DNA of 7,753 nucleotides from Synergistes sp. GTDB lineage: Bacteria > Synergistota > Synergistia > Synergistales > Synergistaceae. The position numbers and the translations under genes were made by a program. Below are positions 1 to 6,737 of the stretch, piece after piece; position 1 is the first letter of the stretch, and each line of letters begins with the position of its first letter. The stretch lies in contig JAEEYY010000139.1 in assembly GCA_016288355.1 (NCBI GenBank), positions 1 through 7,753 of the forward strand, read 5' to 3'. The notes beneath the pieces were generated by a model, which did no database searches, had not been told where the DNA came from, and saw only the letters and a list, made by a program, of their open reading frames with translations.

Positions 1-8
1 CCGTAAAG

Positions 9-85
<77 letters not shown>

Positions 86-117
86 ACGTCCACTGCCTCT
101 GCCGAAGCACAGGACAA

Positions 118-145
118 ATTATATCTGAAAAATCACTCATGTCAA
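118..145 (-). promoter_or_regulatory. Consensus sigma-70 type promoter of the tRNA-Arg gene
   Basis: On the - strand TTGACA (145-140) and TATAAT (123-118) are separated by a 16-nt spacer, a perfect match to both housekeeping promoter hexamers. The start of transcription would fall near 111, leaving a 5' leader of about 26 nt before the mature tRNA end at 85. The bases upstream of the -35 (146-161) are A/T-rich and could act as an UP element. A stable-RNA gene is expected to have such a strong promoter. Confidence 0.85.
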
Positions 146-239
146 TATGAAAAATAACTTTGTGACCTTCAGACATCACGCGTTGAAAGCAAAAAGCGTT
201 GTAACGTGCCGAAAAAGAGGGTCTTGCATGTGCCTGATA

Positions 240-271
240 CCGGGGGCTGTGCCGCGGCGCAGGACCTTCGG
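240..271. other. Imperfect GC-rich hairpin in the tRNA-ade intergenic region
   Basis: CCGGGGG at 240-246 and the following CTGTGCC can pair with GGCGCAGG and CCTTCGG further right, with a small CGCG loop, two single-base bulges and a few G-U pairs. Neither strand shows a T-run directly after it, so it is not a standard intrinsic terminator. It may be chance or part of an unannotated transcript. The rest of 146-284 holds nothing recognisable. Confidence 0.25.
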
Positions 272-284
272 TGATGCATGAATG

Positions 285-320
285 ACAAAAACATAACCGC
301 CGGCTTAGCCGGCGGTTATG
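285..320 (-). terminator. Rho-independent terminator of ade
   Basis: A perfect 13-bp stem is formed by CATAACCGCCGGC (292-304) and GCCGGCGGTTATG (308-320) with a 3-nt loop. Read on the - strand it is followed at once by TTTTT (291-287). It begins 5 nt after the ade stop codon, so it ends the ade transcript before the tRNA-Arg promoter. The + strand side has no T-run, so termination is probably one-way. Confidence 0.9.
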
Positions 321-325
321 CAGCG

Positions 326-2056
326 TCAGTCTGTAAAGAGCGGGATAATGCCGTCTGGTTTTGTTATGTCGCAGTAGCCTTTGTCTGTAAGCTTCAGCTC
401 CGGTATGACAGAGAGCGACATGAAGCTCAGGTACATGAAAGCGTTGCTGTTCTCACTGCCGAGGTAATCGCGCGCAGCAGCGAGTTCCGCCGTTTTCTTT
501 TTTATCTCTTCGGCGGAGAGCAGGCTCATAAGTCCTCCTACAGGAAGTTCAAGTTCCGCTAAGATCTTCTCTCCCTCGGTAAGCACGATGCCGCCTTTTA
601 TGCGGGACAGCTCGCGCAGGGCTGCTGCCATCGATATATCGTCCATTCCGATACATGTGTAATTGTGCGCGTCATGAGCCACGGATGAAGCTATAGCGCC
701 CTGTCTGAGCCCGAGCCCCTGCAGGAAGCCTATCGCGGTGCGTCCTGTGCCCCTGTTCTTTTCGACCACGACCATCTTGGCAAGGTTCCTGACGGCGTCG
801 GCGCAGACCAGGCCGTTTTCCTCCGACGGCACAAGTTTGAGGGTCTTCGTGACCACCTGACCGGGGATTATGCCTATAACATTTATTTTCTTCCCGGCAG
901 GATCGGCTTTGACTTCCAGCTCTTCCGCGGTGGGCGTGCGTGTGCCGAGTGTATAGCCCGGCAGCGGCGATCTTACCGCTCCTTTTATTTCTTCAATGCA
1001 TTTTCCGTTTTCTGCCGCAAGCTTTCCTCTTTTCCATACCTTCAGCACGTTGCAGCTTCTGAGGTTGTCAAGCATTACGATGTCAGCTGTCTTTGCAGGC
1101 GCTATGGCCCCTCTGTCATCGAGCCTGAAATATTCCGCCGGCGTAAGCGTCATCGTGCGCAGAGCGCAGAGCGGGGAAACGCCGAAGCCTATCATTTCAC
1201 GCAGAGCGCCGTCCATGTGCCCTCTTTCCGCAATATAATCCGGCGTCGTGTCATCGCTTACCGCAAGGCAGCGCATCGCATATTCGGGATGTTCCGCAAG
1301 TATCGGAGCGAGGTCTTCAAGGTTCCTGGCTGTGGCGCCCTGACGTATCATTATATACATGCCGCGGCGCATCTTCTCCATAGCCTCTTCCACGCTGCTG
1401 CATTCATGGTCTGAGGTTATATTGCCCAGCAGATAAGCTGACAGGAATTCTCCGCTCACGCCCGGCGCATGACCTGTTTTTATATAGCCTTCTGCCGCTT
1501 CAAGCTTTGCCCAGGGTTTTTCGCTGCCGGATATGATCCCGGGGTAGTTCATAACTTCTCCCAGATGGCTGCAGACGCCTTCACGGAGCAGTTGTTCTAT
1601 TTCATTGGCCTCGATATGTTCAAACGGTGTTTCAAACTCGGAGGCGGGGACACATGAAGGCGCTCCGTAATAAAAATCTACCGGCAGCCCCTCGCTTTCG
1701 CGCTGCATGAAACGTATGCCTTCGACACCGCAGGTGTTTGCTATCTCATGCGGATCAGGCATGACTGTGGTGGTCCCCAGCGGGGATATCACCGCGGCAA
1801 GCGTGCGCGGCGTCATAAATGTGCTCTCAACGTGCATATGTCCTTCAATGAAACCGGGAACCAGGACTTTTCCGCTGCAGTCGATTATTTCTTTCGCTTC
1901 GACGTCTTTGCCTATTCCGACTATGATGCCGTCCTTTACGGCTATGCTGCCTTTTTCCAATTCCATAGTGTAAAGATTGGCGAATCTGGCGTTGGTAAAT
2001 AAAGTGTCGCAGGGTTCTTCACCGAGGGCAGCTTTCAGCAGGTACCTGAAATTCAT
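326..2056 (-). CDS. ade: Adenine deaminase (adenine to hypoxanthine)
   Basis: A 576-residue cytoplasmic metallo-enzyme of the amidohydrolase superfamily. It hydrolyses adenine to hypoxanthine and ammonia for purine salvage. Visible motifs are the metal-binding GHMHVES (residues 72-78, HxH), DPHEIAN (101-107), GEVMNYPG (166-173), GHAPG (195-199), SDHE (215-218) and SDDTTPDYI (267-275). The end of the catalytic domain reads TPAEYF...GAIAPAKTADIV, and the C-terminal region specific to adenine deaminases contains SVAHDAHN (458-465). Length matches the usual 570-590 residues. I place the start at the second ATG (2056), not at the ATG at 2071, because GGGAGG (2069-2064) sits 7 nt before it and overlaps the upstream ATG. 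The gene is monocistronic, with its own terminator, and divergent from pyrK. Family identity is very secure. Confidence 0.96.
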   Translation of the reverse strand: MNFRYLLKAALGEEPCDTLFTNARFANLYTMELEKGSIAVKDGIIVGIGKDVEAKEIIDCSGKVLVPGFIEGHMHVESTFMTPRTLAAVISPLGTTTVMPDPHEIANTCGVEGIRFMQRESEGLPVDFYYGAPSCVPASEFETPFEHIEANEIEQLLREGVCSHLGEVMNYPGIISGSEKPWAKLEAAEGYIKTGHAPGVSGEFLSAYLLGNITSDHECSSVEEAMEKMRRGMYIMIRQGATARNLEDLAPILAEHPEYAMRCLAVSDDTTPDYIAERGHMDGALREMIGFGVSPLCALRTMTLTPAEYFRLDDRGAIAPAKTADIVMLDNLRSCNVLKVWKRGKLAAENGKCIEEIKGAVRSPLPGYTLGTRTPTAEELEVKADPAGKKINVIGIIPGQVVTKTLKLVPSEENGLVCADAVRNLAKMVVVEKNRGTGRTAIGFLQGLGLRQGAIASSVAHDAHNYTCIGMDDISMAAALRELSRIKGGIVLTEGEKILAELELPVGGLMSLLSAEEIKKKTAELAAARDYLGSENSNAFMYLSFMSLSVIPELKLTDKGYCDITKPDGIIPLFTD

Positions 2057-2063
2057 CTGTATG

Positions 2064-2069
2064 CCTCCC
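2064..2069 (-). promoter_or_regulatory. Shine-Dalgarno site that sets the ade start
   Basis: GGGAGG on the - strand, 7 nt before the ATG at 2056. The alternative in-frame ATG at 2071 overlaps the first base of this site and has no comparable ribosome site of its own, so the shorter protein beginning MNFRYLLK is preferred. Confidence 0.8.
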
Positions 2070-2096
2070 ATCGCAGTGGCTCATAAATGGTAAAAT

Positions 2097-2127
2097 AGCT
2101 TTATATAAGCTGATATATTTTATCAGC
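2097..2127. repeat. Two overlapping inverted repeats between ade and pyrK (candidate operator)
   Basis: AGCTT-TATAT-AAGCT (2097-2111) and GCTGATA-TATTT-TATCAGC (2109-2127) are each perfect dyads with a 5-nt A/T centre, and they share the GCT at 2109-2111. They lie in the middle of the divergent ade/pyrK region and overlap the proposed ade promoter. The 7-bp arms of the second are the more significant. No T-run follows on either strand, so a protein-binding site is likelier than a terminator. The binding protein is unknown. Confidence 0.5.
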
Positions 2128-2129
2128 AA
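2100..2129 (-). promoter_or_regulatory. Candidate ade promoter
   Basis: On the - strand TTGCTG (2129-2124) is a 4-of-6 match to a -35. It is followed after 16 nt by TATATA (2107-2102), or after 18 nt by TATAAA (2105-2100), as possible -10 elements. Transcription would start near 2093-2095 and give a short leader before the ribosome site. The right-hand inverted repeat covers the -35 and much of the spacer, which would suit control by a bound protein. The promoter is assigned by inspection only. Confidence 0.4.
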
Positions 2130-2158
2130 ATCCGGGTATGTGAAAGCGGGGGATAACG

Positions 2159-2947
2159 GTGGGAGGATACGGCTGCGGGCCGAGCTCATTAAACGATCAT
2201 ATCCTTACTGTTGCCGAAAATATAAAGCTTACGAACAAGATATTCTGGATGTCTTTTGACGCGCCTGAACTGGCGTCCCGTGCACGTTCAGGGAACTGTG
2301 TTTTTGTTTATCCGTCTGACGGAAACGACCATATGCTCGGGCGTCCTTTTGCGGTAGCCGACGCAGATACAGAAAAAGGAAGGATATCGGTCTGCTATAT
2401 GGTCGTCGGGCACGGAACGGCTGTGCTTTCCGCCGTAAAGGCCGGAGAGCGGCTTAAAGTGCGCGCTTTTACCGGGGCTCCGTACCCGGAAGGAGCAAAA
2501 GAGCTGATACTTGCGGCCGGCGGGGTAGGTACCGGCGCCGTGCTGCTTAAAAAGAAAGAGCGCGGAAAGAGTGCGAGGCTTTTTATAGGCGTCCCCGGGC
2601 GCGGATATGAAGCTTTCGCCGATAAGATCTTAAGCCTTTATCCGGACGCGGAGATATATACCGACGACGGCTCGTTCGGACGCGGGGATTCGATGTTTGC
2701 CGTGCTGCCCCGCCCGCTTTCCGCGGAGAAAGAACTGTGGTGCTGCGGCCCCGCAGGCTTCTTTGAGGCGATGCGGCGCTTTTACGAAAGCACGCCGGAG
2801 CATCTTTATTACATTCTTGAGAAGAGGATGGCGTGCGGTTTCGGCGGATGCATGGGATGCGTGGTAGAGACCTCCGGCGGGCCGAAGCGCGTATGCGTGG
2901 ACCGGGCGCTCTTCCGTGCGGATGAGGTGGACCTGCATGACAATTGA
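2159..2947 (+). CDS. pyrK: Dihydroorotate dehydrogenase B, electron-transfer subunit PyrK
   Basis: A 262-residue iron-sulfur flavoprotein that passes electrons from dihydroorotate oxidation in PyrD to NAD+ during UMP synthesis. It has an N-terminal ferredoxin-reductase-type FAD domain with RPF at 62-64. The NAD-binding domain carries GGVGTG (121-126), YTDDGSFG (167-174) and CCGPAGF (195-201). The C-terminal [2Fe-2S] site has Cys226, Cys231, Cys234 and Cys246 in the family's C-x4-C-x2-C-x11-C arrangement. Length is typical (about 255-265). The start is GTG, the only usable start after the in-frame TGA at 2141-2143 that keeps the whole FAD domain. GGGGGA (2148-2153) lies 5 nt before it. The 3' end overlaps pyrD by 11 bases, as expected for subunits of one complex. 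No clear promoter is visible on this strand. Confidence 0.94.
   Translation: MGGYGCGPSSLNDHILTVAENIKLTNKIFWMSFDAPELASRARSGNCVFVYPSDGNDHMLGRPFAVADADTEKGRISVCYMVVGHGTAVLSAVKAGERLKVRAFTGAPYPEGAKELILAAGGVGTGAVLLKKKERGKSARLFIGVPGRGYEAFADKILSLYPDAEIYTDDGSFGRGDSMFAVLPRPLSAEKELWCCGPAGFFEAMRRFYESTPEHLYYILEKRMACGFGGCMGCVVETSGGPKRVCVDRALFRADEVDLHDN
2924..2930 (+). promoter_or_regulatory. Shine-Dalgarno site for pyrD inside pyrK
   Basis: GAGGTGG lies 6 nt before the ATG at 2937, within the last codons of pyrK. It fixes the pyrD start at MTIDISAKVG. The upstream in-frame ATG at 2916 would only add seven residues unlike the family and has no better site. Confidence 0.75.
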
Positions 2948-3851
2948 CATATCTGCAAAGGTAGGGACAGTGGAACTGAAAAGCCCTGTGATAGCGGCTT
3001 CCGGCGTCTGGCCCTATTCAGAGGAGTTTTGGAGCGGCGAAAAGCTTGAAGGCATCGGAGCGGTCTGCACCAAGGCGATAAGCCTTGCTCCAAGGCGGGG
3101 GAACCGCGGCATACGTCTGTGGGAGACAGCGGCAGGCGTGCTCAACAGTATAGGTCTGCAGAATATCGGTGTTAAAAAATTCATAGAAAACTACTCAAAA
3201 CTTGTAAAAAACTGTCCTGTTCCGGTAATTGCAAATGTAGTTATGGAAGCAGCCGCTGACACGCAGGAAACTCTGCGCATACTTAAGGACGCAGACGGCA
3301 TAGCTGCCGCGGAACTGAACATATCCTGCCCCAATGCGGACGGAGACGGAATGGCATGGGGCATGAGCTGTATCTCAGCTGCAGAAGCAACTGCCGCGGC
3401 AAGAAAGGTATGGAACAGGCCTCTGTGGGTGAAGATGACGCCGCAGACGGCTGACCCGGCAGCGGTTGCAAGGGCTGTGGAGGCTGAAGGCGCCGACGCT
3501 CTTGTCTGCTCAAATACCTGGCTTGGCATGGCGATAGACATGGCTTCCGGAAAGCCTGTCTTTGACCGTGTCGTGGCAGGGCTTTCGGGGCCAGCTGTCT
3601 TCCCGCTTGCGCTTCGTGTCGTCTGGCAGGCGGCAGCTGCGGTCAAAATACCGGTAGTAGGCTGCGGCGGAGTGAGGACTGCATCCGACTGCGCCGGCAT
3701 GATGCTTGCAGGCGCATCGGCCGTTGAAGCGGGAAGCGCGTTTTTCGCAGACGTCAACGCCGGCAAGACGATCTGTGACGGTCTGCCGCCGCTTATCGCA
3801 AGCTACGGAAAGAACAGGCTTTCCGATATTATAGGGCTTGCAGCAAAGTAA
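2937..3851 (+). CDS. pyrD: Dihydroorotate dehydrogenase B, catalytic subunit PyrD
   Basis: A 304-residue FMN enzyme that oxidises dihydroorotate to orotate, the fourth step of pyrimidine synthesis, acting with PyrK in the class 1B (NAD-dependent) complex in the cytoplasm. The TIM-barrel signatures are all present: LKSPVIAASGVW (14-25), GNRGIRLWETAAGVLNSIGL (55-74), NISCPN (128-133) with the expected catalytic base Cys131, KMTP (166-169), SNTWLGMAID (192-201), GLSGPA (215-220) and GCGGVRTASD (242-251). The adjacent pyrK and the active-site Cys in place of Ser mark it as the 1B type, not the membrane class 2 type. Length is normal (300-311). Its start overlaps the pyrK end by 11 bases, so translation is probably coupled. 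The stop is TAA. Confidence 0.95.
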   Translation: MTIDISAKVGTVELKSPVIAASGVWPYSEEFWSGEKLEGIGAVCTKAISLAPRRGNRGIRLWETAAGVLNSIGLQNIGVKKFIENYSKLVKNCPVPVIANVVMEAAADTQETLRILKDADGIAAAELNISCPNADGDGMAWGMSCISAAEATAAARKVWNRPLWVKMTPQTADPAAVARAVEAEGADALVCSNTWLGMAIDMASGKPVFDRVVAGLSGPAVFPLALRVVWQAAAAVKIPVVGCGGVRTASDCAGMMLAGASAVEAGSAFFADVNAGKTICDGLPPLIASYGKNRLSDIIGLAAK

Positions 3852-3877
3852 TTATTGACTTATCGCATAAAACAGCG

Positions 3878-3904
3878 CCGGCGTAAACAGATGCGTCCGG
3901 TTTT
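3878..3904 (+). terminator. Weak terminator-like hairpin between pyrD and cmk
   Basis: CCGGCGTA (3878-3885) can pair with TGCG plus CCGG (3892-3900), with one bulged T at 3896 and a 6-nt loop, followed by TTTT. The stem is short and the T-run only four long. It could reduce read-through from pyrKD into cmk, or be chance. This 90-bp gap otherwise holds only the cmk ribosome site. Confidence 0.3.
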
Positions 3905-3941
3905 GATCGATCATATGTGAGCTGCCGAACGGAGGCTGATC

Positions 3942-4625
3942 ATGACGGAAGGAACTAAAAATATAGTCGTAACGATAGACGGACCTGCCGGCGCCGGCAA
4001 GAGCACAGTGGCGCGCGCTGCTGCGGCTCGCATCGGGCTGCCTTATCTTGATACCGGGGCGCTCTACCGCGCGGCAGCACTGAAGCTGAAGCAGGCCGGC
4101 ATCGCACCGGAAGAGGGGGAGCGTATAACCGGGGCCCTCTCTTCGATCGATATCGAACTTCTCCCCGACGGCAGAATCACCGCTTGCGGCGAGGATGTCA
4201 CAAAGGCGATAAGGACCCCCGAGGTCGACAGGATAGTATCTGCTTATGCGGCGCGGGGCGAGGTGCGCGAAGCGCTTATATCCATTCAGCGCGCACAGGC
4301 GGCAAACGGACTCGTAGCGGACGGCCGTGATATGGGAACGGTCGTTTTCCCGGACGCTGAGCTCAAGATCTTCCTTACCGCTTCCGCCGAAGAACGTGCG
4401 CGCAGGCGCTGTCTTGAGCGCAGGGCAAAGGGTGAAGAGGCCGACTACGACGTGGTCCTGAAGGAAGTAAACGAACGCGACCATTATGATATGACGAGAG
4501 AGATAGCTCCTCTGCGTCCTGCCCCCGGCTGTATAATACTTGACAGCTCGGATATGGACGCTGAAGCCGTTACTGATGTGATAGCTTCGCTTGCCGGTGA
4601 GTTCATGGAGCAGAACAGGCGTTGA
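3942..4625 (+). CDS. cmk: Cytidylate (CMP/dCMP) kinase
   Basis: A 227-residue cytoplasmic kinase that uses ATP to turn CMP and dCMP into CDP and dCDP, feeding RNA, DNA and CDP-lipid synthesis. The P-loop GPAGAGKST is at 14-22, the CMP-binding YLDTGALYR at 35-43, GRDMGTVVFP at 128-137 followed by the LKIFLTAS strand, and the lid/acceptor RDHYDMTREIAPLRPA at 179-194. Length matches the family (about 220-230). The ATG is preceded by GGAGG (3931-3935) with a 6-nt spacer. Its TGA stop overlaps the TTG start of hflX. It sits downstream of pyrKD, another pyrimidine function, but the 90-bp gap and weak hairpin leave open whether they share a transcript. Confidence 0.96.
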   Translation: MTEGTKNIVVTIDGPAGAGKSTVARAAAARIGLPYLDTGALYRAAALKLKQAGIAPEEGERITGALSSIDIELLPDGRITACGEDVTKAIRTPEVDRIVSAYAARGEVREALISIQRAQAANGLVADGRDMGTVVFPDAELKIFLTASAEERARRRCLERRAKGEEADYDVVLKEVNERDHYDMTREIAPLRPAPGCIILDSSDMDAEAVTDVIASLAGEFMEQNRR

Positions 4626-5776
4626 GCAGGCAGAAACGGCAGAACGCTGATCTTTCGCTGAAACAGAAGAAAGCTGTTATAGCCGCGGTATCGTGCGGAG
4701 ATGACGATGCCGGACTTTCACTTGACGAGCTTGTGATGCTGCTCGGCAATATAAATGTTCCTGTCGAAGCACGCGTCGTGCAGAAGCGCCGGGCTCCCGA
4801 TCCCGCTTATTTTCTCGGCGCCGGCAAGGCGCTTGAGATAAAGGAGTACGCTCTGCCCGTCGGCGTCACTCATCTTGTCGTGGATGATTTTCTTACGCCG
4901 ACGCAGAAGAGCAATCTGCAGAAGCTGACTTCACTTACTGTCTGGGACCGCGCGTTCGTCATAATGAAGATATTTGAACGCCGTGCCGTCACTGCGGAGG
5001 CCAAGCTGCAGGTCGAGCTCGCACAGTACAGGTATGAGATCCCCAGCCTTAAAGGGCTCGGACACCAGATGTCCCGCACAGGAGGCGGGATAGGCACCCG
5101 CGGCCCCGGAGAGACCGAATTTGAACGCCACCGCAGAAAGCTGGACAGACGCATAAAAAGCATCGAGAAGAGCCTTGAGGATGTACGCAGGCGCCGCGGT
5201 GAGCGACGCGACCGCAGAAAGCGCGCCAGCGTGCCTGTGGCTGCACTCGTGGGCTATACTAACAGCGGAAAATCCACGCTTCTGAAGACTCTTTCCAAAG
5301 ACGCAGGGATCCTTTCCAAAGACCAGCTCTTTTCTACCCTCGATACTGTAGCAAGGAAGATAACATATCGCGACGGCAGCGGTTATTTCCTGCTTTCCGA
5401 CACGGTAGGCTTTATACGCAAACTTCCTCCGGAGCTTATTGCCGCCTTCCGCGCAACGCTGGAAGAAGCGGCATACGCGGACATACTGCTCATAGTGCTT
5501 GACGCATCTGCTGAAGACCCATCTTCGGCCTTTGATATAGTGCTGGATACGCTGCGCGGGCTCGGAGCAGAAAATGTGCCGAGGATCGTAGTGCTGAACA
5601 AGACTGACAAGTGTGCCGACGGCGCACTGCTTGCTGCTGCGGAGTTCCGGGCGCGCGGGGAGCGTCCGGTCTGTACATGCGCCTTAGACGGGAACGGACT
5701 TTCGGAACTGCTTGATGAAATAAAAAGTTTATTTGCCGAATCGGTTGCCGCGGAGCCGCAAAAAGATATATCATAA
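4622..5776 (+). CDS. hflX: GTPase HflX, form lacking the C-terminal domain
   Basis: A 384-residue ribosome-binding GTPase. HflX proteins bind the 50S subunit and, in studied bacteria, split stalled or heat-damaged ribosomes. The N-terminal HflX domain includes RAPDPAYFLGAGKA (57-70) and the family signature GGIGTRGPGETEFE (155-168). A basic, probably helical linker follows (about 169-203). The G domain has G1 GYTNSGKST (211-219), G2 Thr239 in FSTLD, G3 DTVG (260-263) and G4 NKTD (326-329). The G5 position reads CALDGNG where SA is usual. The protein stops about 25 residues later, so the roughly 50-60-residue C-terminal domain of the E. coli type (426 aa) is missing. The start is TTG, overlapping the cmk TGA (TTGA). 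GGAG lies 11 nt upstream, so coupling to cmk is likely. The next Met (39) would delete conserved sequence. Confidence 0.94.
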   Translation: MSRQKRQNADLSLKQKKAVIAAVSCGDDDAGLSLDELVMLLGNINVPVEARVVQKRRAPDPAYFLGAGKALEIKEYALPVGVTHLVVDDFLTPTQKSNLQKLTSLTVWDRAFVIMKIFERRAVTAEAKLQVELAQYRYEIPSLKGLGHQMSRTGGGIGTRGPGETEFERHRRKLDRRIKSIEKSLEDVRRRRGERRDRRKRASVPVAALVGYTNSGKSTLLKTLSKDAGILSKDQLFSTLDTVARKITYRDGSGYFLLSDTVGFIRKLPPELIAAFRATLEEAAYADILLIVLDASAEDPSSAFDIVLDTLRGLGAENVPRIVVLNKTDKCADGALLAAAEFRARGERPVCTCALDGNGLSELLDEIKSLFAESVAAEPQKDIS

Positions 5777-5810
5777 TAGAATCGGTACGCTGCATCTGCT
5801 GTTTTTTGGA

Positions 5811-5829
5811 CGCATGCGCGCATTATATT
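5811..5829. repeat. Overlapping palindromes just before yicC
   Basis: CGCATGCG (5811-5818) and ATGCGCGCAT (5814-5823) are two perfect, overlapping palindromes, followed directly by TATATT (5824-5829), a 5-of-6 match to a -10 box. They have no loop, so they would act as double-stranded sites and not as hairpins. No good -35 is at the right distance. This 72-bp gap is the only real break between hflX and rpoZ, so a promoter and control site for the yicC set is plausible but unproven. Confidence 0.25.
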
Positions 5830-5848
5830 TTGCGAAGGGGTAATAAGC

Positions 5849-6736
5849 ATGTATGTAAGCATGACGGGGTTCTCCCGTTCACAGATACAGTCTTCCTACG
5901 GCACCATCAGCATGGAGCTGTCGAGCGTGAATCACCGCTATCAGGAGATCACGGTGCGTCTGCCGCGCGAATTCGCGTCATGGGAGCCGTGGTTCCATCA
6001 GCGTATGAGAAAACTTTTCAGGCGCGGCAAGGTGCAGATGCGCATGGAAGTGCTTTGGGCACAGCAGTACCGCATCGGAGGCATTAATAAAGATATCCTT
6101 CTTTCATACTGCAATGAACTGACGGAGATACGCAGGGGGCTTGCCCTGCCCCTTACCATCGATCTGGAAAGAGTCGTCCAGTACCCCGGTGTGCTTGATA
6201 TGCCGCGCTTTGACGAAGAGAAGGAAGCACAGAGCCTCGAAGCTGTATTCGAAGAGCTGCTTGCCGCCGCCGCCGCTTCCTGGCAGAAGATGCGTGAGAC
6301 CGAAGGGGCGCACCTCTGTGAAGAAGTGCTGGGACATGTGGACGATCTGGAGAAGATCACGTTTGAGATAGAAAAACGCTGGCTCCCTACGCGCGACGCA
6401 GCTTTTGAAGCTCTGAAAGCCCGTGTCTGCGAGACGCTGGAAAAGGCCGGAGGCGCACTCGAAGACTCTCGCTATATGCAGGAGATAGTGCTTCTTACGG
6501 ACAAATGGGATGTTTCCGAAGAACTTGCGCGCCTTAAGAGCCATATAGCAAAATTCCGCGAAACGGGCGATTCTGACGAAAGCACCGGGCGCAAGCTCGA
6601 TTTCCTTGTCCAGGAGATGAACAGAGAAGTCAATACCCTCGATTCCAAGATAGCCGATGCGGAGATCAGGTGGCTTGCGGTAGATGCAAAAGCCTGCCTT
6701 GAACGCATACGCGAACAGATACAGAATCTTGAATAA
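5849..6736 (+). CDS. yicC: YicC/YloC-family endoribonuclease
   Basis: A 295-residue protein of the YicC family. Members have been reported to be metal-dependent endoribonucleases that degrade small or structured RNAs; the natural substrate here is unknown. It shows the family N-terminus MTGFSR (5-10), SVNHRYQEITVRLP (26-39) and RRGKVQMRME (58-67). The C-terminal DUF1732 part has WDVSEELARLKSHIAKF (220-236), GRKLDFLVQEMNREVNTLDSK (247-267) and the closing LERIREQIQNLE. Length is normal. The ATG at 5849 has AAGGGG (5835-5840) 8 nt upstream. Starting at Met5 would also give the MTGF motif but has worse ribosome-site spacing. It is followed by remA, gmk and rpoZ as in Bacillus (yloC-ylzA-gmk-rpoZ). 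Confidence 0.93.
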   Translation: MYVSMTGFSRSQIQSSYGTISMELSSVNHRYQEITVRLPREFASWEPWFHQRMRKLFRRGKVQMRMEVLWAQQYRIGGINKDILLSYCNELTEIRRGLALPLTIDLERVVQYPGVLDMPRFDEEKEAQSLEAVFEELLAAAAASWQKMRETEGAHLCEEVLGHVDDLEKITFEIEKRWLPTRDAAFEALKARVCETLEKAGGALEDSRYMQEIVLLTDKWDVSEELARLKSHIAKFRETGDSDESTGRKLDFLVQEMNREVNTLDSKIADAEIRWLAVDAKACLERIREQIQNLE

Positions 6737-6737
6737 T

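Noticed and set aside
146..284. 36-codon frame on the - strand starting MHHRRSC
   Set aside because: There is no ribosome site, and the start lies just after the ade terminator, with no promoter visible for it.
2138..2143. Start-stop pair ATGTGA 15 nt before the pyrK start
   Set aside because: Such minimal frames can affect reinitiation, but no ribosome site precedes it, so it is most likely chance.
3191..3766. Long open frame on the - strand across pyrD (191 codons)
   Set aside because: It is fully antisense to the well-supported pyrD, has low-complexity Ala/Ser/Thr-rich composition, matches no family I know and lacks a ribosome site. It is a codon-bias shadow.
3855..3889. TTGACT after pyrD as the -35 of a cmk promoter
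   Set aside because: There is no acceptable -10 at 15-19 nt; the nearest T/A-rich hexamer, TAAACA, is 23 nt away.
3852..4484. Long open frame on the - strand across cmk (210 codons)
   Set aside because: Antisense to cmk, whose motifs are intact. The translated product shows no recognisable domain.
5802..5807. T6 run after hflX as an intrinsic terminator
   Set aside because: No stable stem directly precedes it; only a 3-bp stem with a 2-nt loop can be drawn.
5806..6087. Alternative + strand frame starting before yicC
   Set aside because: It overlaps yicC in another frame, has no ribosome site and no family resemblance.
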